Assembly (NCBI GenBank): GCA_024336345.1
Contig: JANFOG010000008.1
Coordinates: 2,356,001 to 2,420,000, forward strand
Direction: 5' to 3'
Length of the DNA: 64,000 nt
From: Mariannaea sp. PMI_226
Taxonomy: Eukaryota > Ascomycota > Sordariomycetes > Hypocreales > Nectriaceae
A model generated the notes under the pieces. The model made no database searches. It had not been told where the DNA came from and saw nothing but the letters and a program-made list of their open reading frames with translations. Of the stretch, positions 33,819-43,695 are shown piece after piece (position 1 is the first letter of the stretch; the number at the start of each line of letters is the position of its first letter). Both the position numbers and the translations under genes were made by a program.

Positions 33819-34559
33819 TCAAACGCTCTCTGCATAGGCATCTTCCTTTGTCACCACCTTCTTCCTCTCGAACAGCTTCTGTCCGATTTTGTCCGTAATT
33901 TGATTTGCCTTTTTTCCGAAGAATGTTTTCATGGCACCGTACACGCCAGATGCCATCCAGAGCAAGGCATTTACGAGATCAACCCAGACCGCAATCTTCA
34001 TCGGGCCCGTCTTGCCGCTTTTGTACGTCTCTCCACTAGGACGCTTGAGAAAAATGCCCCCAAATACGCCAAGAGCCACAAACCAGCTAATACACAGGGC
34101 CAGATCCCAAGCGAAGGCGCGGTAGGTTTTGATGAGTCTTAGCCTGCTGCCGATAAAAGGAATGGCGCCCAGAGGCGTAAGTGCGACGAAGAGGACGGCC
34201 GTGATAGCTGAGGCTCCGGCCAAGACAACGGCAAAGATCCACAACGTCGAGATGTGGGCGCTTGTCTTGTGTTCTACATCAATGCAGTGGCCATAGAAAC
34301 CTGAGGCGATTACAGCGAAGACGAACTGTAGGCCACGGCAAATGAGACGGGGCACTACCTCGAACGTTTTGAGCCACGTCTTGCCTACCACCTTACTTGT
34401 TTCAGTCCCTTCATTGAAAACATGGCGACCAGCTTGTCGACCAAGATCCTTCTTGTCCATGGCACGAATCTCAGAGGCGGCCGCAGCGAGGTTGTGGGCA
34501 TTTTGACCAAGCTCAATCGCGGTCTGGCCAGTCTTGAGAGCGGATCCAAGTTTACCCAT
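33819..34559 (-). CDS. Four-helix integral membrane protein (MARVEL-like topology), function unknown
   Basis: Intronless 246-residue frame. The N-terminal ~70 residues are hydrophilic and helical (ALKTGQTAIELGQNAHNLAAAASEIRAMD). Four hydrophobic segments follow: LICRGLQFVFAVIASGFYG, LWIFAVVLAGASAITAVLFVAL, FAWDLALCISWFVALGVFGGIFL and IAVWVDLVNALLWMASGVYGAM. The tail is lysine-rich and cytoplasmic (about KANQITDKIG to the end). Four evenly spaced helices with a conserved-looking R at the start of the first and a W-D pair in the third are typical of fungal MARVEL-type proteins, which sit in plasma membrane or vesicle membranes. The family call rests on topology only. A TATA box candidate 300 bp upstream implies a long 5' leader. 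Confidence 0.85.
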   Translation of the reverse strand: MGKLGSALKTGQTAIELGQNAHNLAAAASEIRAMDKKDLGRQAGRHVFNEGTETSKVVGKTWLKTFEVVPRLICRGLQFVFAVIASGFYGHCIDVEHKTSAHISTLWIFAVVLAGASAITAVLFVALTPLGAIPFIGSRLRLIKTYRAFAWDLALCISWFVALGVFGGIFLKRPSGETYKSGKTGPMKIAVWVDLVNALLWMASGVYGAMKTFFGKKANQITDKIGQKLFERKKVVTKEDAYAESV

Positions 34560-34855
34560 TGTGATAGTGGTAATAGCGTAGCAAGAACAGGAGGTTTCTT
34601 GAAGATTGAAGAAATTATCTGTTGGGGCGTGTTGACTCTGCTAGGAAAGAATATGAATGTGGGTGGTGTTCACCAATGATATGAGGATAGAGAGGTCTGT
34701 TGATATATTAAACCACTGGCCAGCAGTGTAAAGATAGAGAAAGGTAAAAATCAATAACCTCCAAGAAAATTGGGGTGTTTGGACGAAGAGCGCAAAAGAA
34801 ACAAAGAGACGGTTACAGATTAAAACCAGCGCAAAGACGGCACGGGTTGCCAACC

Positions 34856-34863
34856 TATTTATA
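34856..34863 (-). promoter_or_regulatory. Candidate TATA box of the MARVEL-like gene
   Basis: TATAAATA on the minus strand about 300 bp upstream of the ATG. If used, the 5' leader would be about 270 nt and would include the 70-codon open frame at 34641-34853. Confidence 0.35.
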
Positions 34864-37347
34864 AAGTCGCCATCTCATAAAAAGAACGACCGAAAACAGG
34901 AGAAAGCCGCCGCAGAGAGAGGAAACAAGAAAGTAGCGTCAAATCATGATGATGATCGTGCGAATATTGTCTTGAACGCTGGCGCCCTCCCTCATGTCAA
35001 GAAATCGTCAGCCAATCATGCCAGCGTCGTCAGCGGCCAAGGCTGCGGTGCTGAGCACAGGCGTCGGAACTATTGAGAGTTGAGCCCCAATCGTTTATGG
35101 TTGGTGGGCGCTTAGCGAAACCTCATTACGCGCCGCCTCCACAAATGATGGAGAATTAACAATGGAGATAGGATACGGTTTGATAAAAAAAGATTCTTAC
35201 TAGCATATGGATGCTTGAACTCCTCAACCATATCAGCAGTCCCCTAGACAGTCCGAAACATCATATGTATATATGGCCCTATGCCGTAAGTTTTGATGAT
35301 GGACTGCACAGTACTATTGGGAATTGGCACAGTACAGTTCTCTTAGCGCAATAGCTTTTCATTGATATGTGGTGAAAAGATCTCATTATAAGATGGCATT
35401 TTAATAATGGAATCTTGGATGAGGACCGTCTTATTCCGAGATTTCATCTATGTTTGTAGTGCAGCTAGAGTAGGTATTGACCACCTTTCCCAAAGCCACC
35501 AACAAGCCCTCAGACTAAAATGTCCAGGGGCTATAAACAGAATGAACCTGGAATTGCAAAGCTTTGGGGCAATTTACTTCAGGTCCCGTCAAGATTAGAC
35601 TAATACTAAAGAAGAATCCACAACTAAGGACCCTCTCTTCTACGAAATTATGAAGGCAAAGTGAATGTTGGAGATGATTAACCGCCTTGCATCATACCAA
35701 AGCTCGTTTCCTGCATCTAGGCCTCTCAGATAAACTTATTTATCAAGGTATCCATGCTAAGCCCATGAACGGCTACGTTGAAGGAGATGTTTGACGAATC
35801 TGCTACACTCGGTGGCGGTGTCCTATTGACCGCCGTTCTTCTCCAGCGTGGCCCACCGCATCGTTTACAGTGGGGGACTTAACTAGGCCCAGTTTCGGGA
35901 GGGAGACTATTGTCTAGAAATCACAAACAGACAGAACACCTATTCTTTGTAACTACCAAGCACTCTGATGATTTATGGCATAATGTGTGCAGAGGCTGCA
36001 GTCACTATGAACGACCACAGAGAACCTGGATAAGGGCGCAGGTGCTCAAGTCACACACAGCTTCTTGCAATCGTTTTATTTTTTTCCAAATGGGTCTACC
36101 TATTATGGAAGTAGTGGGGAGTTTGGCACCCCATCTAACTAACAACCTTATTAGCGCGGGAATCTTGGCATGGCTTATGAAAGCCCCTCCAAATTTCGGT
36201 ATGAAGCTAGCTTACGTTTGAAGGCACAGCAGCACGGGTTCTTGTGCTGTCTTGACAGAATCGAAGACAAAGGGGCTCAGCAAACCTTTCCAGCATTATT
36301 GAAATGTGTGGCAATAATTCCGCTACCTCGTCTTTCGATTAAGCCCAAATATTACGCAGACACAAAACATTCGTGCAATCCTCAAAACCGAGAAACATTT
36401 AGACACCACCACATATCGTCAAATCAACACAAATGAATGTCCTTCCTAGTCGAGTCTTCAAGCCGAAAAAACTATGGGAATTGTCGACCAAGGCGAGACA
36501 AGCTTCTAGCCATTTGGCTCCACACTTTACCACGTACTGTAGTTTCCGACGTGGATATGCGTTTGGTACTATAGGTTGGTCGAAACACTTTGAGATCGCC
36601 AAAGAACATTCATATCCATATATACGCTTATCGGAGAACTAGTTCACCCACAGTGGTGCTTCTGAACGGAATTTCGGAGCGGGTTGAGCATCTAGTATGA
36701 CATCGAGGAGATACTAGCTGGGTCGTTCTGTCAGGATAATAGCATCAGGGTACCAAAAAAAGGGAAGCAAAATAGGTGTGTGATAATGGGTTCTAGATTA
36801 TGGGCACTTTTCCAATCTCTGAAGATAATGGGCCGCGCGGTACACAGTTGCGAGTCTGCCATTCGGATGGGAGTAGTATTTAGAGATATGTGCCAATATG
36901 AAACAAGACTACATCGCGCAGCCATAATTTAGAGGTTTTACAGGAGCTATCAGTTATGTATAACCTATGCTGTGTTGGCAATTTGAGCCCCATGACAGAT
37001 CAATCGAGCATTCCAGCGTAATCAGTACACTACTTTTGAATGGATGATTGTCATTCTCTCTGTCCAGCTGGTTGCATATCAGCGTGAGTATGTGAGAAAT
37101 AGCAAGCTGCAGCATCACATTGTATTCATTGCAAGTCAACTTCGGACCTTATCCGAAAACTGGTGCCCAAGGTTGCCAATAGCACCAGATACCAATAAGG
37201 GTGTGTCGCCTGCAGTAGACGAGCATCCCCTCCGTCATTTGGCAAGGACGATCCGTTTTATCATGAATAAGAGTAGGCTTTGGCATCGTTCGTAACACCT
37301 TGATCCCACTAAGCAGGAAGGTGCTGTAGAGATGCAGACGGTCATAC

Positions 37348-37367
37348 TCGAAGCATTTCTGCTTCGA
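37348..37367. repeat. 8-bp perfect hairpin downstream of the flavohaemoglobin gene
   Basis: TCGAAGCA-TTTC-TGCTTCGA, about 120 bp past the stop codon of the leftward gene, so probably in its 3' UTR or flank. Confidence 0.6.
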
Positions 37368-37485
37368 CCCCAGCGGATGCGTTCCTACGTCGCTTGGAGT
37401 TATGATGTAGGACCAACGGGGATGCTTGCCTAGGATGCGAGATTCAAGATGATGAATAGTGAATTAGAGGTGTGTCCGGTAACAA

Positions 37486-38676
37486 CTAGGCGTTGACTTT
37501 GTTTCCCTTTTCTGGTACGGATGCCCCATCGCCTGTCTGGAAGATTTCCAGGAACATGCGATCTTCAGGCACACCAGCTGCTGCAAACCGTTGCAAAATA
37601 GAAGACACAAGACCCTCGGGACCGCAAACGTAATACTCGGTAGCACCCTTATCAAGGAACAGGTCCTGTTCCTCAAACCGGTTGGCGACTGTGAGGTTTG
37701 GGCACTTTTTGGCGAGCTTTTCCATATGGCGGTGGAAAGGGGGGGTCCGCTCGCTAGAGATATGAGCCCAAGAAACGCAGCGGTTTGGCTGGATCTGGAG
37801 CGCCGCGTTCACCATGGCCATTAGCGGTGCAATGCCGATATCAGCCGACGCGAAAACAAGCGGCACACTGCTAGCTGTTGGGTCGAGGCAGAACTCGCCA
37901 GATGGATTCGACAAACTGACGGTGCTACCAACAGGCAGGTCGAGAAGCATTGTGGAGACGACACCTGGGTTGTGATAGCGCATGGAAGCGGCGTTTGTAC
38001 GGCTCGCACCCTCATCTCGCTTAACGGTAATGCGGTAGTATTTACCGGGGGCATCGCTCAGTGAGTACTGCCGAGCTTGGTCGTGGCCCAGTTCGGGCAG
38101 ATGCACACTGACGGACACGTACTGACCTGGCAGAAAGGTAGGGATGGGCTTGCGATCGTGCGCGACCAAGTAAAACGAACAGACGTTTTCCGACTCGGCA
38201 ACCTTGCGATCGATGCGGAACTTGCGCCAGCCAGGCCAGCGATAAACACCGTAGATCTGGGCCTCGCGAGTGGTCAGCATGCGAGCCAGCACGTAGTATG
38301 CCTTGACCCAGGCGTCGCGAATGTCTTCCGTCATGGCATCGCCCAAAACGTCACCAAAAGCCGAAATCAAATATGCGGCCACCACCTCGTAATGCTCTGG
38401 CTCCACACCCAGGGAGCAGTGCTTGTTGCAAGTACGCTCGAGCTGGGGGATCAACTCGCTGATGTTATGGATGTTTGAGGCGAATCGAATAATGACCCTA
38501 CAAAGGGCCCTGGGTTGGCGGCCGTTGATCATGTTGACGCGGTTGAAGACATTGTTGAGCTCAGGATGGTCCCGCAGCAAGGTCTCGTAGAAAATAGTGG
38601 TGATGGTTTCACCCTGCTCCCGCAGAGCGGGTATAGTTCCCTTCACGAGCTGCACCTGCTTGTAGCTGAGAGCCAT
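37486..38676 (-). CDS. Flavohaemoglobin (nitric oxide dioxygenase)
   Basis: 396 residues from ATG 38676. Order: globin domain (1-140), FAD-binding domain, NAD-binding domain. Haem-pocket residues are in place: Tyr30 (B10, IFYETLL), Gln54 (E7, GRQPRAL) and the proximal His86 (NKHCSLG, where relatives often have KHVSLG). FAD motif: ARQYSLSDAPG (R-x-Y-S). NAD site: ADIGIAPLMAM in place of the usual GVGITP, and YYVCGPEGLV. The C-terminus MFLEIFQTG is conserved. It oxidises NO to nitrate with O2 and NAD(P)H, protecting against nitrosative stress from hosts or denitrification. Start choice: relatives begin at MALSY-like sequence, and this ATG is in a CGCCATGG context. The frame is open further up to ATG 38823, which would add 49 residues without clear targeting character; a TATAAAG lies about 40 bp before 38676, so two isoforms are possible. 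Confidence 0.94.
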   Translation of the reverse strand: MALSYKQVQLVKGTIPALREQGETITTIFYETLLRDHPELNNVFNRVNMINGRQPRALCRVIIRFASNIHNISELIPQLERTCNKHCSLGVEPEHYEVVAAYLISAFGDVLGDAMTEDIRDAWVKAYYVLARMLTTREAQIYGVYRWPGWRKFRIDRKVAESENVCSFYLVAHDRKPIPTFLPGQYVSVSVHLPELGHDQARQYSLSDAPGKYYRITVKRDEGASRTNAASMRYHNPGVVSTMLLDLPVGSTVSLSNPSGEFCLDPTASSVPLVFASADIGIAPLMAMVNAALQIQPNRCVSWAHISSERTPPFHRHMEKLAKKCPNLTVANRFEEQDLFLDKGATEYYVCGPEGLVSSILQRFAAAGVPEDRMFLEIFQTGDGASVPEKGNKVNA

Positions 38677-38823
38677 GGCGTTGATCGATTTATTCGGGAC
38701 GGTGTGGACGGAGTCCCCTTTATATTTCTGATGGCGACTTTCTCCTCGCTGCACGTCATGGATCTTCGCATTACTTGCACCACTGCCGAACAGTTTATGT
38801 GTGTTCTCGGCAGTGTGAGACAT

Positions 38824-39666
38824 TAGGGCCTTACACAGAGAGCATACACGGTACTAGTTATTATGGTAGGTTGTGGGATATGATGTGATTAGCTTGGATA
38901 TAGTCAATTTATCAAATGAGTTATGACAAGAAAGGCATAGGGCAAGCCAGTGTGAAGCTCTAGAACGCAGGATTTCTGACACTTCTCTATGTGACATAAT
39001 AGGTAACTATCCAATGGTATGCAGACTTCGATGGATTGGACTGGAGGGATGTGATTTCTGGTGCCAAGATCTAACTTGCCACGTTTTAGCATCATGTGCC
39101 GAGCAATTTTCTTGATGGCGATAGACGGTATTCTCCCAGAAAACGTGGACAAGACGCATAGTGTTATAGGCAAATTGACCGTCGAGAGAATGGGGTTTTC
39201 GAGATGGGTTTTGTATAACAGAGCTAATGGGGCCAATCAGCTAACCGCCATCGCCCCTAGTAGTGTTCTCAATTGGGTAATATTTTTTGACATCAGTTTC
39301 CAGCGGTGTGCAGCGCGTGGCGATACCTGGTTTGGAAGGTGGATTGATTAATTGATTACATCCAGTTTCAACCTAAAGACCTTACAGGAAGTCAGTTAAG
39401 GTAGAAACCGATGGATTAGGTATTGTTTTTACTATGGAGTCAAGAAAGGCGAGTGACCCCTGTAGACTACCGTACAACACGTACCGTAGTTAATTGCAGT
39501 ACGATCCAGGAACTCTGGTAGACCACAACTTGGATGATTCTAACGATTGTCTGCCCTAAAGTACCCTAAAGCGAGCACTTCGGCTAGCGTGTAAAGCTCC
39601 CGCTTCCTGGTACATAGTTGAGCCTGGCTGGGGGTTGGTCCTATTTTGAGTCATTAGCTTTTAGTT

Positions 39667-39712
<46 letters not shown>

Positions 39713-42700
39713 AGTGTATTTGTGGGTATGTTCGCAACTTTTTTATTGGGTTTTATGATAGATCATCACGATTAACAATGCGCAAGGAATTGGTAACGAA
39801 GAGAGGCAACACTTCACATTATGAGCCATTCACACCTCGATACAACGGCTAGCAGGATGACCAATAAGTAGCATTGCGATTCATAACTTTGAGGCTCAAC
39901 ACAGACATGGATAGTAGCAGACTGGTGACCGAGAAGTAGCTCCAGACTCACCTTGCACTGCTAGGACTGCGCGGATGAATCCAACTATATAGTTGGGGAT
40001 ACGCTTGTCAATTTACCTTTAGGCCGTCCAACCAACTAACCGGTAATGTCCTGTGTCTCCTTTCCCTTTGCCTCTCGTCCCATCTGGATACCAGTCTGCA
40101 AGGCTATCTTCAATGCCTCACACAATCTCATCAGAAGCGTTTGTAGCAATAGAGCCGCTTGACTCATCTCTAGTAGGTACGGGTGATCTTAACGATAAGC
40201 ACTGGCACTATTCTTTTATTACTTGGCTGCTTGCCAACTGATATCTAACGGCCTCCTGGCCTAGCAGAAAATTGATTGGGGTGTGGTTGACATGGAATGT
40301 GTAGCAGGTACACGAAACACGAAAAACCACTGACTAAATTTCATGACGTGGAGAGACGGTGTCTAGTAGCTCCACCTAGTCTTCGTTGAGTGGCATAGAT
40401 TCAGTTAAAACAGGTGGGATGGTAATTTCCTGAAGGGTGAGTAGCCTGTTTTCACTAATCTACTATTAGCTTCAATACCTTGACTAATAATCTACGTAAT
40501 GAGCTAGACAAATTTTATTGTGGTTGCCGTGGTGCTACTTGAGAATATTCCAAGGGACCGGACGTGTGTGGCCGTCAGATTAATGAAGCTTAGAAATGGG
40601 TGCAAGTTCGTTTTGACTCCAAACTTCTGGACGAAATCCTGGATTTCAAGCTGACTAGCCCATGGCGATTGTAGTGTTAGCCAAAAATTCGGGTGATACT
40701 CTCTCTCTATGAAATGAGAAATATTGATCTAGATCTTCAACACCTAGACTGAATGTTCAGGTCTAGTGACGTGACTTCCTACTAATTCTGTAGGGTACCG
40801 TGCGTTTGATCTATTGTTTAGATGGATGGTGTGTTTTACAACACAAAAAAGCGAGCTGCTACTCTTGTTTGGGGCGCCATTATTGTCGACGGATGACTTA
40901 CTGAAAAGAACAAAGATGGTTGGCCCTTTAGTACGCTTGATGCTGTGAAGTCCTAAGTTCGGAGATCGAACGTGTTATGTGGCAATGCCTCGTGTGTAGT
41001 GTATCAATCGGAAGCGTAATGGGTTATCTGAACAAATATCCAGAGAATTACCGGTCGTTAAGACTTGAATGAACTGCGATGTACTGTAGTTTAGACATTG
41101 AACGCCTTGCAGGCGCCGGTCGCAAATAGGATAACATGCCTTAGAGAGGCGGGCCCATGAAGGAGAATTAGATAGGTAGTGCAGATACCTATGTTTTTAA
41201 GTGTAACCGAAAGCTCGGTAGACTTGGAGACGAAGTTGCCTTAGGGGGAGTGTTAGACACCTTACAAAGGCCGGCGCTTGGGGATCGTATTTGATATGAT
41301 GATTATCATTACATTCCTTCCACCGCCGGCAGATTTTGCCTGTGTCTGAGAAAGGAAAGGAAGGCTAATTTTTCGTATAAGTGAACCCTAATGATAGTCT
41401 AGCGCCAATTCAGAGGTAAGGAGGTATATCTGAGCTGGAGCGTGATGAGCGTATTGTCTCCTCGTCGTGTTGTCCGCTCTAGCAAGGGAAAATTATGTGA
41501 GGAATTTTAATATACATCGGCCATGTGAGTTAGATGTCGAAGAGAAAGCGTTTCATTACACTCGTCGGGCTCCCAAACACACAATACTAACGATATCGCA
41601 CAAGGGACCATCAATGTTGATTTCAAATTCGATCGGGCCGCTTTCTCATCATCGTACAACGAATTGAGGAAAAGGAAATACGTTTCTACAACAAATATAG
41701 ATAAATAATAATAAATAACCTTAGAATTCTCTAATATGAAACTCCATGAAGCCTTTTGGAGTTTGACTAGGTCGCCAGTTACTAGGTGTTTGGATCCTCA
41801 TTTCTTGAAAATTCTGTCCGAGAGCCAACTGCCCCTTTCCCAAATAATAGAACGGCTGTTGATAGCAATTGCGTACTTTTGAAGTTATGTTGTCAAGTTG
41901 ATAAATGTTGCTGTGTTTGACACTATATCTGATTTAGAGACATTCTGGAATTGTTGATGGCACGAATGTCAAACTTAGCTTTACCCAACCCCACCTCCTG
42001 ATCATAATGAACTCGATCATTATCTTCATATTCGTGCATAATACCAAGCCCATTCCAACCGGTGACAGGCATAGCTGAACTTGGCGCCCTGCATCCCTGG
42101 GGGAGGCTGGGGCAAAGTAGGTCGGGTATGGAGTATCTAAAATTGGCAGATAGCAAATAACTTTTAGATTAGATTTATTTCCAATAGTTACTCAAAGCAT
42201 CAAGAAGCTCTCATCTCAGGAGTCTTCGATGCTAGTCTGCAGCTGGAAAAAAGGAACCAAGAGCTTGCCGAGTCAGTCACTACTACGAGATTAAGCCTAC
42301 AATATTAATTATATGATATTCCTGATCACCTGAGTGGTAAACAAGATTACAGCAAATTATCACAAAGAATTTGATCAGTTCTAAGCTTTCTGAGCTTACC
42401 AAATGCACATGGGTCACACCTAGCTGAGGGCCTTTGCATTCTCCACTGTGGTCTTATCAATAATACCGTCCCATCTCGAGCCTGGACTATCACAAAAAGG
42501 CAAGAAGAAATATTCCGAAAATCTCATGTATAGACTCTGATATACCTCCACCGAGCTTAACCCTTTGCACCACATTTTTTGCTTGCGATTCGCTGTATTT
42601 AGTTTGAATTGTAAGGTATTTACGCCGAACTGCTTGGTTATCGTGGAAGATGGCTCCAAGAAAATATCAGAATGAGGCGAAATTGTAATTTTTTTTAAAG

Positions 42701-43695
42701 TGCAGTTGTGAAATCGTAACTATGTGTCTGCAAAGCAAATTTAAAGGTTAATTGGGCGGGTTTGTTTCGTGGCTCTCTTCTCTACGATGGTCGTTGATCG
42801 TGCTTGTACGAGGCTAAACATTCAATGTGAAGCAATTGCAATATTCCTCCGCACTAGAGGAAATGTTTCGATCTTTCCACCTTAAATTCCTTGCATTTGC
42901 ATTACAGATGTGGAGATCATACAGAAAGATCATAAGCTCAGTAATTCTCCTGACGATGCGGTCGAAGAAGTTCGGGGAGACTGGCAATAACCCTAGTAGC
43001 CTTGCTAGACGGGAGGAATACCAAAGCGATCGACGAATTGTCCAAGGGTACTCACCCAATCCAAATGCTTCATGTCCACCCAATGGGCCTTCATCAACCT
43101 ATCCCTTTAAGGCTCAAAAACAAAACATTACATAAGGAGCATTCTGTGAGCTTCTGTTTGTCCTTCCACGGTTCGAAGACAAGTAGAGATAGATCAAACA
43201 AGGATGCTAACAAGATAGGTACTCCAAGGATGATGTACTGAATTCTCAACTATACTTTGCCTATGCAAAATATATCAACAGTATCCTCACTGGTTAACGA
43301 AGGGATCGTCTCTATCACATGGCCCTTGAGAAACACTCTTATTAATTGAGTCCTGCTTATTACTGTAGGTAATTATTCGTTGTCACTATTGGCCAGTTGG
43401 GGATAATATGGAGCCGGCGCCTAGTAGGCTCCACTTGCCTTGAGGACCGAAAAATGGATATGACGCAAAAAAAACCACGGCCTGACCAATGGGATCAGCT
43501 CCTGAACGCCTGCTCAGTAATCAATAAATTAAACTTCAACAGCAGCCTCGGGGCGATTTGTCAAAGTCCCTCTCGTTACAAAAGCGGACATCTCCATAAG
43601 GCCAAGCCTCGCCAATCCCCCAGAGACGCTCCAACCTCCATCAGCTTTCTATACTTGCCTTCTGACCGAGAGTGTTGAGCTCCTCACGCCTCAGC
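38824..43695. other. Long gene-poor region
   Basis: Nearly 4.9 kb without a supported gene. The left end is the flavohaemoglobin promoter. A 39-nt poly-A run lies at 39672-39710. On the minus strand, frames at 42659-42420 (start TTG) and 42156-41923 read protein-like but lack a start, motifs and splice link, so they may be relics of one gene. The last 300 bp act as the promoter of the zinc-cluster gene. Confidence 0.45.
39672..39710 (+). repeat. 39-nt poly-A tract
   Basis: An uninterrupted run of 39 A residues. Possible origins are the tail of a LINE/SINE-like insertion, a processed copy, or a plain mononucleotide repeat; run length in an assembly may also be imprecise. Confidence 0.95.

Larger units (their letters stand above)
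34560..37485. other. Intergenic region between the MARVEL-like and flavohaemoglobin genes
   Basis: The left 300 bp would be 5' leader and promoter of the MARVEL-like gene. Frames at 34641, 35910 and 36433 have no motifs. The right end is the 3' flank of the flavohaemoglobin, with a perfect hairpin at 37348-37367. Confidence 0.5.

Noticed and set aside
34641..34853. 70-codon hydrophobic minus-strand frame upstream of the MARVEL-like gene
   Set aside because: Most likely 5' leader between a TATA candidate and the real ATG; no separate evidence for translation.
41923..42659. Two minus-strand frames that might be exons of one gene
   Set aside because: No ATG in the first, no in-phase donor and acceptor pair found, and neither shows a recognisable domain.
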